From positions 91,225,121 to 91,289,120 of the forward strand of contig CM030367.1 of assembly GCA_017893485.1 (NCBI GenBank): a DNA stretch of 64,000 bases, given 5' to 3'. Position 1 is the stretch's first letter; every line of letters starts with the position of its first letter. The notes below the pieces were generated by a model. That model ran no database searches. It was not told where the DNA came from and was given only the letters and a program-made list of their open reading frames with translations. Positions 28,001 to 36,395 of the stretch are shown here, in pieces. The translations under genes were made by a program, and so were the position numbers. This DNA is from Hemerocallis citrina (Eukaryota; Streptophyta; Magnoliopsida; Asparagales; Asphodelaceae).

Positions 28001-31000
28001 TTTGATCAAGGTGGTCAATACATTTTCTAAGGATGTCGATGACACCCAGCTTGAACTCGAAGGAGTAAAGAGAAGGAAGAACTCAAACTAGGAGATGGTT
28101 TTTTTTACATAAATGAAGTTGGTTTTCAATTTCAGATGAAAACAGTACATTTTTGTGAAGCCCAATCTTTTGACTTAATCGAGTAAACTTGGCAATATTC
28201 AGAGAAATTATCCGAAATGTGATAATGTAAAGTTTGCCTTGACTTGTCAAAATACTTTGACACAATTAGAAACAAATTTCTTCTTGCATACATTACTATG
28301 AATAACTCAAGGACCTTGTTGCTTCTTTTAATTGGATGAAATAATTTCCTTGGTTGTTCGTGTGTATATACTTCACACCTCTTTTCTCTGCAACTAAAAT
28401 CTAAGGCAGTCATCATTTTCGTAGTGTTGAAATTTGCATGACCTAATCCACCATGCCAGATATAATTTGATTCAACAAAAGAATTAACACACTGAGAAGA
28501 ACTACATTATTATTCAATTCATTAAAATATGATAACACAGAATATAAACTAACTGCCACATGCTTAGCATTTGCCAATAAAATTTCCATTTAAAGAAACA
28601 ACTACTCAAATACAATCTAATAGCCATGGTTATAAAATAAGAAAAACCAAATGGAATTTTTTCTTATATTCGATATATGTTGAATGTTATGGAAATGAAG
28701 GATCTTCTATAATTTAGCTTGAAGTTAAGTCTTTCGTTTAGAACTTTTGTGGCACTTAGAGTTGTCCATCTGTACGAATTCTTCTTTTCCTACTTGCTGG
28801 TACAAGAAACATAATTCTATGCAAGGAAAAACGTGAACGTTTGCCGTGGTGTCAACCTAACAATTAGTAGGTTCTAAATTTAAATTGAAATATGTACACA
28901 TGGCTGCTAACGACAAATCATCGACATAATCAATGGCAAAACTGGATATCTGAAGTTGAGTATATGCACGAGCTGGTGCATTTTAATGTGGAGGAGAATG
29001 ACCAAAATGTAAGAATTGACTCTTCTTATGATGGCATTACATGGTGAAGTAACCAGGTTTGTCACACATAAGATTCCACTTCCGACTTAAATATTCCTAC
29101 TTTTTGGCTTGTCTTTGAGGAATTATAAACCGTCTTTTTTGTTTTCATTGAGATCATTTTGGTTTAGGCTTTGGCTAGGGATTTTCATTAATGTTTACTT
29201 CAGTGTCAAATTCAGCAATGGGGCAACTCTGTCTTAGTTCTACTCTCTTGCACAATGAGAAAAGTTACAAAATAGATTGTCTGAACCAATCTTATGTTAT
29301 GATTCCATCTGTATTAATGAAAGCATCAGTTTGGATTTTTTCACTGATATGCCCTTCTTTTTGCGACAGATAATGAATAATGGTTTTGAGTTTGTTGGTT
29401 TAATCTAGAACATGTTTTTATCAACAACATAGAGATCCCCCTCTTCAATCGTATTTTTTCCCCCTCAAAAGCCTCGCAAATGTCTTGAGCCACTTCAGTT
29501 GTATAGAAAACACCAAAGTTTAATAGAAAAAGAACAATGAGTTTTTACAATGTCAGATAAAGTTCTCTTCATGGGAATCAGTCAGAGGAATCTGAGGAAT
29601 CTGGAGTCTAATTTGATTTCTCGTGTAGATGGTGGATTAGTCAAATCAAGAGGCACTTTTAAACAATGAAGGTAAAATATTATTCTACAATTTCATATCT
29701 TAAACTTACTAACATCAAATTTAGCAGATTTTTAAAGAATTATGCAGAGCGTCAATAGGTGATTCAGTTTCTGTTATTCTAGAAAAAATGTGGAAGAAAT
29801 CGATTCTAAGATTGTTTTGTAATTTAGTATTAAATAACAACTAATGAAGAAAATTTAGATGTAATAGAGAGAATTTAAGAAAGACTAATTGAGGCCTGTG
29901 GTCACTGTCCTTAGGTTCGATTTTGGCCTCCCAATGGAGATGGCACACCCACTATCCAGTGAAACCTGATGTAGGACAGAACAAGATTCCACAAGTTTTC
30001 AGAATGCTGCAGTACTACTACAATATCTTTTGGAAAAAGAACTATTTTTGTTTAGTTTAGTTCAGATGGTGATCCATATTTAGTATTAAAATTGTTTCTT
30101 GTTATTTTAGATAAGTATTTGGATAAGATACTATCTTATCTTTTAGTTAGGAATTAGTTGGATGAATTGAGCCTAGTTTATGTTGTATAGGCTGCAAACG
30201 AATCGAGCTATTCGCGAGCTATTCGGCTCGAGCTCAGTCAAAGCTCGGCTCGAACCGAGCTCGAGCTCAAATCCGAGCTCGTTTCGTAAACGAGCCGAGC
30301 TCGAGCTTGATTTCTTTTTTTATTTTATTTTTTAGGCTAAGCTCACGAGCTATTCGGCTCGAATATGGTCAAAGCTCGGTTAAAGCTCGGCTCAAACCGA
30401 TCTCGAGCTGAGCTCAAGCTCAAAATTGAGCTCGTTTCGTAAACGAGCCGAGCTCGAGCCTGAAGGTATTCGGCTCGGCTCCGGCTCGGCTCGGCTTGAT
30501 TGCAGCCCTAATGTTGTAATAGCTTACTTAAAGGCTGAAATTTGTTGAATAAAGTAGGCTATGATTTGTTGAATGAATAATGAACATCGAAAAATAATAA
30601 TTCCATGTGCTGGATACCTCGAGTTTGCAATTTCGTGTGCCCAAGGATTGAGGAGTAATTCTTCGTGGAGCGATTCCACAAACTCTAATCTTGTCTTGAT
30701 CTTCTTTTCTTTCCTTCTTGTACTCCGTTACCCGCTCTCCACCATTTGGTATTAGAGCTCCAGTTGCATCAAGTGTTCTACCATTTCATCTATCATTTGA
30801 TCAATCTGCATTTAGTCATCTCTTCTTCAACAAAGCTGTAAAAGAAAATTCTCTTATTTTACTTATGGCTTATTTTGGAGTTCATGTTACTTGCCATAGG
30901 TATTCTTGTATGTTAGCCATCAATAAGGATTTATGAGAGCATCTGTAGTCGTTGGCCAAATTTCCAAATTTTGGAAAATTTGGCCAAAAACATGTTGTAG

Positions 31001-34000
31001 TCGTTGGCCAAATTTTCATTTTTTGGGTCTGTCGCTACACAGTCGCTGGCCAAATTTGAGAGACGAAATAGCAAAAACTAAAAATTGGCAATCGAAATAT
31101 CATATCCCGTCCGATGTTAAATCGGGATCGTTCAAATCGGGCATGAATCTTAAAGCTCCCAGGGGTAAAACGGTAATTTCATCTACAAACGGGTCTGAAA
31201 TGGGAACTGAGTCTTTTTTCAAGGCCCAATAACCCATAAACGGATCTGTCATATTGGGTACAGGTAACAACCCGCTACGAACCAATTCAGATACTTAAAG
31301 AGTAATTCAAATTCGTGATTATCTCTAAGAGGTGGTTTTAACCACTTCTTATCACGAAACGAGTTTAAACTCTCTACCTTATCCACAAATATCGGAAAGT
31401 AGAGATAAATTCTTATCTCGAAACTGGTCCTTACGGTGACTATAAATCCCCCCCCCCCTCCCCCCACCATAACAAGGTAATCAATCTTTTTCCACATAAA
31501 GCTCTTTCATAATCTTTCTAATTATTGGCAAGAACGTCGGAGGTTCCATCCCGGTGTATCGAATTTTTTGCAGGTTCACGGCAGAGACGAGAAACCAGTC
31601 AAAACGCCGGTGAAAGTCGACAGGTCTGCTTATTCGTATTTCTTCAAGAATCCACAAATTCATCTGTTTGCTCCCACACCAAAATCAGCAGCAACATGAA
31701 GATTTTGAAAAAATGCGTTGAAATAGCAGCTAAAAACTTTCATTTTCTATCCCAGAACAGCAGCCCCCGGATAAGATAAGCCTAAAAACAAAGACACACA
31801 ACGGACTGGACACAACCAAAAGAAAGAAGAAGTGATGACCCGTTTTCGCCCCGATGATGCGCTCCTAGCTCTTTTTCTATTAGTTCCTACACTACATACC
31901 ATAAAAACTCTCTCTATTACTTTGAGAAGAGAATCATTGGTTTGACCCAGTGTAGATACATGTGTCCGACACGCAAGGACAAGGCTTCCATGGAAGTGTC
32001 TGCTTCATAGATGGCTGCCAATCGATTATTTTGTTTATTTTCCTGATTACATTTCCAACAATGTCGTCATTTACTGCCTTGGTTCATATCCATTTAATCA
32101 TTTTGATATACTTTCAGCATAGTGACACACCCATAATCATTTTCACTAATGATTCTATCATTCCAATCTGACACACCCATATTACTTATGCCACATTTCC
32201 AGGCCAACCCATTATGATTTCACATTTCAGAATGACGTTCATTCTGCCGTCAACTTTTAATAGTTTGATGATCGTTAGGCATTTCGAATTATGAAGATTC
32301 GAGGTTGTGGAGAGTGGAGACTCATTTTGATTACTTTCAATAACACCCCGATACTTTCTTCGGCACATGTCTAAACCAACCCAATAGGTAATTCATTCTT
32401 TTATAACGACATTCATTCTGTTTTCTGTTTTTACTAATGTTATGATAACTGGGCATGTGTTGTGAAAGTTCATGGTTAAATTAATTGCTATCACTAATTA
32501 CATTGATGTGTTACATTTTGGGTAATCATTGGAAGTAAATAAAATTGAAGTCTCTTTCCCTGCTTTCTTTTATATCCAATACAGATTTTGGGACTGGTGG
32601 AAAACATGAGCTGTTTCAGTTGCCCCAACTGTGGTGAGAAGTCTTACATTTTTGGACGTGGTGGAGCACAACGCACAGCTGAAGAGATGGATATGGAATT
32701 CCTCGGGGAGGTAGGTGTTCTTCTTCCTGTATATTGTCATAAAATTTGTTTTTTTACCCAAAATTATAACTATAAATTAAATTGAAGGGAAACTAAAATG
32801 CAAGAACAAGTTCAGAGAAATATCACCACAATGAACACAACAATTTGCAGTGGTTCACCACCCCGTGCCTACATCCACTACCTAAGGGTCTCCTGCCTTG
32901 GGATTTCCCAATTCACTAAAAACACTTATCTTTAACTGGGTTGAAGTGAACCCTCTAACAGCCCAATCTTTTTCTTACAGCCCAAACTTTTTCCCCGTTG
33001 TAAGTACAAAAATATTCTCAATGTATAGAACGAGACACTCATAGCTCACAAAAGAAAGAAAAATTACGAAGGAGGCTCTACAAATTGGCTCTTTTATGTT
33101 AGAAGAAAATTGTATGTTTACTCAAAGATAATGAAAGTCTTGTTTTAATGAAAATAAAAGATTAATGAAGTATTTATAGAGTAGAAATAGTCAAATGAAG
33201 GGGTCTATTAGGGGTCCATTTGGGTTGTCTAAGAGGGTTCTAAATGGGACACAAAAATAAGGAAATGTTTTGAAAAAGATTTGGGTAGAGAATCTAGAAT
33301 ATATTTTCAAAACAATTTTTTCTTTTAAAATTAAACAAACATTTTCCACATAAGTTACCTATACAAAAATAACATAACAAAGATGTGATCCTACTTGACA
33401 TGTCTTCATGATAGGCTTGGATATCTTGAGTCTTGACTTGGACTAGCTTATTATGTCTTCATGATAGGCTTGATATCTTGAGTCTTGACTTGGACTAGCT
33501 TATTATGCATATTCACTTCACTTGTTTATTTGAGAAGCTTGCCATGAATCCATCCAACCTTCAGTATGATATAACTTTATGCATTATCTAACCATTCTCC
33601 TTTGTAAGGCTATATAAACTATATGCTAATAAAACCTGCACTGTTAGCCCTTCATGTCGTATGTGTGTTCAAACATCAAAATCTAATACTGTGGTCAACA
33701 CCTGTGTTCTCAATACGCCCTCCCTAGGCTTGCATAAAATTATATCAGAGAATCCAATTCTTCACCAATGTTTTGTTTAAGGAACAATGAGGATCAAGGA
33801 GGGTTGATGACATATGTGAACACATTTATTGATTAGTGCCCTTAACGGCTTCACCTTATTCAATCCAATTCTTCCTATCATTGCCAAAACCTTGATCACC
33901 ACCATGTACTATAATACTACCGTCATCTTTTAACAACTGGAGGAAAACAACTCTTTGATTCCTCCCTGGTCTTCTTGCTGTGTCCATTGAACAAGTAATC

Positions 34001-35056
34001 TCTCATCCATTGGTAACTAACCTCCAAAATACTCTGCTATCTCCATCATTCATGAGACATTGAGACAACTACAACCGGAGACTTCATTTGGATGAACCCG
34101 CATATGCAAAAGCATATTGATCTTGTAATTGTATCCTATGTATTTTCAATGCTTTATTAAAGTTTTTGTCAATTTTTTTTAAGTGCATATTCAAACTGCA
34201 AGTTTTATCAATTTTTGGTGCATCTTAAAACTGCAATGTTATTTCTTCCAACTCAAAGAAGCTGGTTCCAAGTTTCAGTGTTATGGTTGTATTCTCCACT
34301 TCTTTCGTTAGACTTGTCGGAAGAGTTTGCTTTGAAATGCTAGCTACAATCAAATTTAAATGTTACATTTTGCTGTAAGAACCTACCACATTTGCATAGA
34401 TTTGCAATATTAGGCTGAGACACTATAGCAACACTAATGTATCTAGTTTTTCTTCCTAATTTAATTCTTCTTCCATATATACTATGTATGGTATTGTTTT
34501 TGAGAGCCCAAGGCACATTTTTGGACTCTAAATGCACAGGTAACACCCAATAAAAGTGAGTTGAGGCCAAAGCAGTGTCAAATACTGGAACTTCCCCCCT
34601 TTTCCCAGCCCATTTCACATGTGCTTGTAGTTTTTGGGAACGTGCTTATGAATCTCTTTGAAAGAAAATAGGTTAACTCACTTTTTAACTCAATGCTCAT
34701 TGTTCACAACTATACAAACCTTATTATTGATGTCAAATTGAAACTTCTGGTTACCTGCCTGCCTCTTTTCAGTTTTAATGTAGTTTTTTTAAATTTTTTA
34801 ATGAAGCTTCGCTACAAGCGTATTATATCACTTCAAAATATCGTTGGTTCTTCAAATCATGTTTCAGATTCAAAACATGTTTCAGATACCTTTGGAACAA
34901 GATATCAGAAGTGCTTCAGATGAAGGCAGTCCAATAGTTATATCTGCACATAACTCAGTAGCCGCTAAAGCATATACCAATATTGCCGTGAGAATAACCC
35001 AGAGACTTGAAGAGTTAGCAAAGGAACGACTGTTAGGTCCGCAGATTATGGTGTAA
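22..35056 (+). CDS. INDH: INDH (IND1/NUBPL-like P-loop Fe-S assembly factor), 3' seven exons, partial at 5' end
   Basis: Joined exons: about 22-125, 486-608, 4978-5075, 11510-11636, 26189-26274, 32585-32710, 34886-35056. The family (Mrp/NBP35/IND1 P-loop NTPases) delivers Fe-S clusters; the mitochondrial IND1 branch serves assembly of respiratory complex I. Visible signatures are the deviant Walker [10 protein letters not shown] in the first exon, the DADIYGPS motif in exon 2, the [11 protein letters not shown] segment in exon 4, and the cluster-binding CPNC motif in exon 6, placed as in IND1 proteins. About 275 residues are present, near full length, so what is missing is the mitochondrial targeting sequence and N-terminus. 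All junctions are GT/AG and phase-consistent, and no in-frame stop occurs before the TAA at 35054-35056. The assignment to IND1 rather than cytosolic NBP35 rests on the absence of an N-terminal four-cysteine motif in the visible part and on overall similarity; the N-terminus would settle it. Confidence 0.9.
126..485 (+). other. INDH intron (360 bp)
   Basis: This short AT-rich intron with GT/AG ends is the only compact intron of the gene in this window. No repeat or transposon is seen in it. Confidence 0.85.
486..608 (+). CDS. INDH: INDH exon 2 in window
   Basis: The acceptor is tttatgtag/TTAATC and the donor AAG/GTGTGT. The exon encodes VNLAVALA followed by the conserved [16 protein letters not shown] motif, which helps form the nucleotide site. 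It enters and leaves in phase 1, joining the P-loop exon without a shift. A poly-T stretch begins right after the donor. Confidence 0.9.
1520..2121. mobile_element. non-autonomous hAT-like element (602 bp)
   Basis: The ends are imperfect inverted repeats (CTATGAAGTACGGA against CTAGGAAGCACCGA in reverse complement, 11 of 14 matching). They are flanked by an 8-bp near-duplication, ctatctac at 1512-1519 and ccatctac at 2122-2129. The subterminal parts repeat gtgcggt/accgcac motifs, as hAT elements do. There is no transposase ORF. Confidence 0.6.
2340..2480. repeat. C-rich homopolymer tract and (TA)n microsatellite
   Basis: Two runs dominated by C (from about 2345 and from about 2395 to 2439) are followed by an uninterrupted TA repeat to about 2478. 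The minus-strand glycine-rich reading frame across it is an artefact of the run. Confidence 0.9.
4978..5075 (+). CDS. INDH: INDH exon 3 in window
   Basis: The acceptor is gagccag/ATCTG and the donor CTATG/GTTTGT. It encodes the conserved stretch beginning [16 protein letters not shown] and ending VWRGPM, typical of Mrp/IND1 proteins. It starts with the last two bases of an aspartate codon and ends in phase 0. Confidence 0.92.
5853..7095 (+). repeat. 5' LTR of the deleted chromovirus
   Basis: It matches 9217-10432 almost throughout, with scattered substitutions and small indels. It holds a C-rich block at about 6180-6650 and the stretch gtatactctttc that ends it. The terminal CATTA is one base off the CATCA seen in the 3' copy. 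Confidence 0.9.
7099..7115 (+). other. primer-binding site, tRNA-iMet type
   Basis: The string tggtatcagatc starts three bases after the 5' LTR. It matches the TGGTATCAGAGC complement of the initiator Met tRNA with one change in the first 12 bases. Confidence 0.8.
7297..8502 (+). pseudogene. gypsy gag with CCHC knuckle, frameshifted
   Basis: The N-terminal part (7297 to about 7575) reads from ATG as [14 protein letters not shown] and includes a coiled-coil-like segment. The frame then changes near 7560-7580, where gag continues as [15 protein letters not shown] to a stop at 7857-7859. After that stop, gag sequence ([16 protein letters not shown]) continues in the same frame. The third block, 8134-8502, carries the zinc knuckle [14 protein letters not shown] at about 8293-8335. 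This is a Gag capsid/nucleocapsid remnant with at least one frameshift and two in-frame stops. Its downstream neighbour is the integrase tail, so the whole pol middle has been lost at about 8500-8560. Confidence 0.85.
8510..8932 (+). pseudogene. integrase C-terminal domain remnant of gypsy pol
   Basis: The frame reads [11 protein letters not shown], later [18 protein letters not shown] and [19 protein letters not shown]. These match the C-terminal (GPY/F-type) part of chromovirus integrases: the GPFKIL motif with downstream NIGDLVLY. The catalytic core upstream is missing. The frame stays open to TAG at 8930-8932. Confidence 0.8.
9008..9241 (+). pseudogene. chromodomain-like tail of gypsy integrase
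   Basis: The segment starting ILDDQIIST and including [15 protein letters not shown] resembles the chromodomain found after integrase in chromoviruses (yLVrWkg...W pattern), although the second aromatic is replaced in this copy. The domain is known to steer integration toward particular chromatin. A TAG separates it from the integrase tail. It runs a few bases into the 3' LTR. Confidence 0.65.
9217..10432 (+). repeat. 3' LTR of the deleted chromovirus
   Basis: It begins TGATGAGGACATCAATTC and ends TTTTACATCA, giving TGATG/CATCA terminal inverted repeats. The proline-rich open frame at 9524-10204 lies wholly in this LTR and has a partner in the 5' LTR, so it is not a gene. Confidence 0.9.
10607..11130. 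mobile_element. short TIR element (524 bp), unclassified
   Basis: The ends are inverted: CATGGTTTTAAATG on the left, and on the right the reverse complement CCAAGGTTTTAAATG. The same 7 bases, tcgtggg, flank both sides at 10600-10606 and 11131-11137. There is no transposase. The length of the duplication fits hAT or Mutator-like MITEs; the superfamily is not settled. Confidence 0.6.
11510..11636 (+). CDS. INDH: INDH exon 4 in window
   Basis: The acceptor is gaatttcag/GTAATG and the donor TATCTG/GTAATC. It encodes [15 protein letters not shown], then [18 protein letters not shown], which is the Walker B/switch region of the family. It ends in phase 1. Confidence 0.93.
12937..13077 (-). repeat. 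copia 3' LTR (minus-strand element)
   Basis: It is about 141 bp, with TGTTAAAGTATAG and CTACTTTAACA at its ends. The adjoining plus-strand ctcccctcaa is the complement of a polypurine tract (TTGAGGGGAG), which fixes this copy as the 3' LTR. Confidence 0.85.
13155..15681 (-). repeat. gypsy LTR-like sequence, minus orientation, inserted in the copia element
   Basis: At the left edge the minus strand ends ctgtaacggggacccgaggt|attaca, a terminus common in long plant Ty3/gypsy LTRs, and its plus-strand face starts TGTAATACC. A transcript-end-like GCAATAAAAG lies on the minus strand near 13250. The remaining 2.4 kb has no ORF longer than about 70 codons. Flanking bases agtag (left) and gttag (after 21283) match only weakly. 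I infer LTR or untranslated gypsy sequence; the right boundary is approximate. Confidence 0.4.
15743..18610. mobile_element. hAT DNA transposon relic (2.9 kb) with 8-bp target duplication
   Basis: It begins TAGGGGTGGTATACC and ends ttttgACACCTCTA, an inverted-repeat pair. The 8-bp duplication cgtctgag is exact on both sides (15735-15742 and 18611-18618). Both ends are dense in subterminal ggtacggta/taccgtacc repeats, as hAT elements are. The middle has a long (TA)n tract (about 15998-16044) and a solo-LTR-like insert (16435-16986), but no recognisable transposase frame, so it is non-autonomous. Confidence 0.85.
16435..16986 (+). repeat. solo-LTR-like insert inside the hAT element
   Basis: It is collinear with 31115-31696: start gttaaatcgg, then acggtaatttca, cccataaacggatctg-like and gactataaa, then gtcggagg and cccggtgttt, ending aatccagcggcaac. 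A TATA-like ctataaaaa lies near 16720. The flanks atagg and ataca match weakly, so the ends may be eroded. The parent family resembles Tat-type gypsy LTRs in its R/U5 part. Confidence 0.6.
20159..20619 (+). repeat. TRIM-like 5' LTR
   Basis: It contains a (TA)n tract, the block ggacttagtcccacatcg, and a TATA-like gtatatatagg near 20464-20474 that may start transcription. It ends just before the primer site. Confidence 0.8.
20622..20635 (+). other. TRIM primer-binding site (tRNA-iMet)
   Basis: TGGTATCAGAGCCGA lies two bases after the LTR; the first 13 bases match the canonical initiator-tRNA site TGGTATCAGAGCC. Confidence 0.85.
20824..21283 (+). repeat. TRIM-like 3' LTR
   Basis: It differs from the 5' LTR mainly in the TA-tract length and by scattered C/T and G/A changes. 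The purine tract aaggaggggtgtg precedes it. Confidence 0.8.
21284..25345 (-). pseudogene. copia gag-pol polyprotein, decayed
   Basis: Read right to left on the minus strand. Gag sequence ([20 protein letters not shown] near 25000-25120) leads, and the aspartic protease motif [12 protein letters not shown] lies near 24280-24310. Integrase pieces follow: HSDVWKP and [15 protein letters not shown] near 23650-23760, then LLNRMPT and RVFGCTCF near 23220-23350. Next is reverse transcriptase with [11 protein letters not shown] near 22130-22170 and [11 protein letters not shown]. Last is RNase H with [11 protein letters not shown] and [16 protein letters not shown] near 21350-21450. Many stops and frame changes break it, so it cannot give a polyprotein. 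The C-terminal end of RNase H is cut at ADIL, where the inserted block begins. Confidence 0.85.
25801..25942 (-). repeat. copia 5' LTR (minus-strand element)
   Basis: It matches 12937-13077 with a handful of differences. On the minus strand it is followed directly by TGGTATCCGAGTCC, at plus positions 25787-25800. This begins like the tRNA-iMet primer site (TGGTATC) and identifies the 5' side. Confidence 0.85.
26189..26274 (+). CDS. INDH: INDH exon 5 in window
   Basis: The acceptor is tgtggcag/GTGCTT and the donor GTGCCG/GTAAGG. It encodes [19 protein letters not shown] followed by a short helix ending VEVP. With the G from the preceding exon it makes 29 complete codons and ends in phase 0. 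It lies only about 250 bp from the right LTR of the large copia insertion. Confidence 0.93.
26850..27060 (+). pseudogene. copia RNase H fragment
   Basis: The frame reads [20 protein letters not shown] then [14 protein letters not shown], the C-terminal RNase H signature of copia polyproteins. It continues out of frame through [11 protein letters not shown], where a copia end (…LTKPF…KL) would be. No LTR is attached on either side. Confidence 0.8.
27240..27960 (+). pseudogene. copia gag/protease/pre-integrase fragment, plus strand
   Basis: A knuckle-like [13 protein letters not shown] lies near 27300-27340. At 27540-27800 is the stretch [20 protein letters not shown] followed by [17 protein letters not shown]. 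The pre-integrase motif [12 protein letters not shown] lies near 27880-27915. The order (knuckle, then post-protease, then pre-integrase) is that of a copia polyprotein. Stops and frameshifts are frequent. A homologous piece lies in the opposite orientation immediately downstream. Confidence 0.7.
28083..29130 (-). pseudogene. copia gag/protease/pre-integrase/integrase fragment, minus strand
   Basis: Read right to left: [13 protein letters not shown] near 29080, a post-protease stretch with [15 protein letters not shown] near 28770, and [11 protein letters not shown] near 28600. [17 protein letters not shown] then lies near 28400-28450, followed by the start of integrase (RSNKVLELF) near 28300. 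The same motifs in the same order occur on the plus strand at 27240-27960. So the two are diverged copies of one copia family in inverted orientation, about 120 bp apart. Confidence 0.7.
30188..30510. mobile_element. hAT MITE (323 bp) built of gagctcg-type repeats
   Basis: Ends are TAGGCTGCAAACG and TTGATTGCAGCCCTA (inverted repeats of the TAGGGCTGCAA type). The 8-bp duplication atgttgta is exact on both sides (30180-30187 and 30511-30518). The interior is an array of gctcggctcga / cgagccgagctcgagc palindromic words that could fold strongly. No coding capacity. Confidence 0.88.
30931..31114. mobile_element. truncated MITE end of the gagcatc type
   Basis: It starts gagagcatctgtagtcgttgg, close to the terminal gagcatccacagtcgttt of the element at 51971-52712. 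It also shares that element's internal catat(c/a)ccgtccga motif. The far inverted end is missing; sequence passes into the solo LTR at 31115. Confidence 0.5.
31115..31696 (+). repeat. solo LTR, Tat-like gypsy family
   Basis: It begins TGTTAAATCGGG and ends CAGCAGCAACA (TGTT/AACA ends). Inside are gactataaat (TATA-like, near 31437), a C-run, aaggtaatcaatctttt and gtcggagg...cccggtgta. This R/U5 arrangement is shared with the Tat LTRs at 36396 and 50013. Flanks tccga and tgaag do not match, so either the ends are off by a few bases or the duplication was lost. Confidence 0.6.
32585..32710 (+). CDS. INDH: INDH exon 6 in window (CxxC cluster motif)
   Basis: The acceptor is ccaatacag/ATTTTG and the donor GGGGAG/GTAGGT, with 42 whole codons. 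It encodes [19 protein letters not shown] and then a [14 protein letters not shown] segment. The CPNC pair matches the two C-terminal cysteines that bridge a 4Fe-4S cluster across the dimer in this family. Confidence 0.93.
32711..34885 (+). other. INDH last intron (2.2 kb)
   Basis: It is AT-rich with no clear element. A 53-bp tandem duplication sits at 33401-33453 / 33454-33505. A block near 32800-32930 (gcagtggttcaccacc) looks repeat-derived but I could not place it. Two overlapping acceptor choices lie at its 3' end. Confidence 0.7.
33401..33505. repeat. 53-bp tandem duplication in the last INDH intron
   Basis: Two adjacent copies start tgtcttcatgataggcttg and differ by one deleted base. 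Confidence 0.85.
34886..35056 (+). CDS. INDH: INDH terminal exon
   Basis: The acceptor is catgtttcag/ATACC. It encodes [18 protein letters not shown] and a C-terminal helix, ending in TAA. A second cttcag-type AG 18 bp upstream (ending about 34867) could add six in-frame residues. I chose the downstream site because it joins GE directly to IPLE, the usual family sequence. Confidence 0.9.
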   Translation: MPLEQDIRSASDEGSPIVISAHNSVAAKAYTNIAVRITQRLEELAKERLLGPQIMV

Positions 35057-36395
35057 ATTTTAATCATATTCAGCTACTTGGAGGTTCAACAGTAAGAGGC
35101 CATTTTAGATTGGAATGGAGCGTATGTGTCAGTTTAGTTGCGATCTAAGCCAGCCTTGCTGAAAGTCTTTTGCTTGTCTTCGCTAACTTATAATGATAAA
35201 AGTAATACTTGTGGTGTGATTTTTTGTTATTGCAAGTGTATTTGTATGTTAAAAAATTGCTCGGTTTGGGTATGTACTTTGTTAACATAGATGTATTACT
35301 ATTTTCTCTTGATTTTGAATCCATTTCCGAAATATGTTGTTTACAAGCTGGACAGCAAGAATCATTTTCTTCTTAATTTAACTTTTTTGAATACCAATCC
35401 GAAAATGGTTTTTTTTCGTTTTTTTGATTAAGACTAGGTAACTTTAAGACTGTTATGCAATTATTGTAATTGTTGTCTGTTTTAGCAGCTACTATGTTTT
35501 TTATTACTTAGGTTTATTCTTGGATTGCAATTCAATCACCAAGCTTTCTTATTGCCTGCTTTGCATGTTCATAATTTAAATCACCTGCTTTGCATGTTCA
35601 TAACTTCTCACTGGGAAAGAGGCAGTTCTTAATTTAAATCACCTGCTTTGCATGTATTTTTTTTTTCTTTTCATCAGACTAATTCCACGCATGTTCTCTT
35701 TTGTGCCACATCAGTAATGGAGTTACATGTGGCTTCTGCTTTTATGAGGCCGTAGACTGATTCTTCTCAATTTCTTTTTTGGATTGCCGCAGTTTTCATG
35801 TGTCCACAGTTTATTTTGTTCATAATTAAGGCAGGCCGTAGTGGAAATTGTGGCCTTGTCTATACGTATGCTGCAGTTCATAGTTACGGCCTCTCTTTAA
35901 CATGATCTCGAGACAGAAAGAGTAGTCCCTAACTATGGGAACAGAAAGAGTAGACTCTCGGGTTAAATATGTTAAAGAAAAGCTGTAGCTACGGCCGTGA
36001 ATTGTGGCTGCAAATGAGAGCCGCGATAATAAAAAGAAAAAAGAAAAAAGAAAATGCCGCAGCCTCATAAAAGCGGCAGAAGCCACAGTTAGAAACTATG
36101 GTTTGTACTAAATTGGCAGAAAAGAAACCATAGGTGGAATTAATTTTGTGAAGCCCTATGGTATATACTTTGAAATAAGGCTTACAATTCGAGGCAAAAG
36201 CATCTCAGCGTATGACTTTCTCTACAGATGTAGAATAGAGCAAAGCACGAGGAGAGATTAAAAAATCTCTCAGCACAAAGAAGATGACAACACGAGAAAT
36301 CATGGAACTGCATTGCAATTAGCTATATTAATGCCACTACGGTCTAACTGCAATGACGCGTGCAGTTTGAATCAATGACTTGTACAAATTGAAAT
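35057..36395. other. INDH 3' UTR and intergenic sequence with a small foldback
   Basis: The first few hundred bases after the TAA presumably hold the 3' UTR; AT-rich aatgataaaag near 35192 could serve as a weak polyadenylation signal. Short direct repeats of cacctgctttgcatg occur at about 35552, 35582 and 35640. A foldback lies at 35726-36090. The Tat element starts at 36396. Confidence 0.6.
35726..36090. repeat. foldback (inverted repeat) of about 365 bp
   Basis: The left arm gtggcttctgcttttatgag (35729-35750) pairs with the right arm cctcataaaagcggcagaag (36062-36086), with a 3-base bulge. Similarity extends a few bases on both sides. Probably a MITE; no target duplication was established. 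Confidence 0.55.

Larger units (their letters stand above)
26275..32584 (+). other. INDH intron (6.3 kb) with copia fragments, MITEs and a solo LTR
   Basis: Contents by position: a sequence at about 26575-26660 starting ctatgaagcatgg that resembles hAT ends but lacks a partner; copia RNase H at 26850-27060; an inverted pair of copia gag/pol pieces at 27240-29130; AT-rich sequence without features at 29130-30187; a hAT MITE at 30188-30510; a MITE fragment plus solo LTR at 30931-31696. Sequence from 31697 to the acceptor holds nothing recognised. Confidence 0.75.

Noticed and set aside
31100..31700. Small open frames in the solo LTR
   Set aside because: They do not carry over to the homologous LTR at 16435, so they are not conserved coding sequence.
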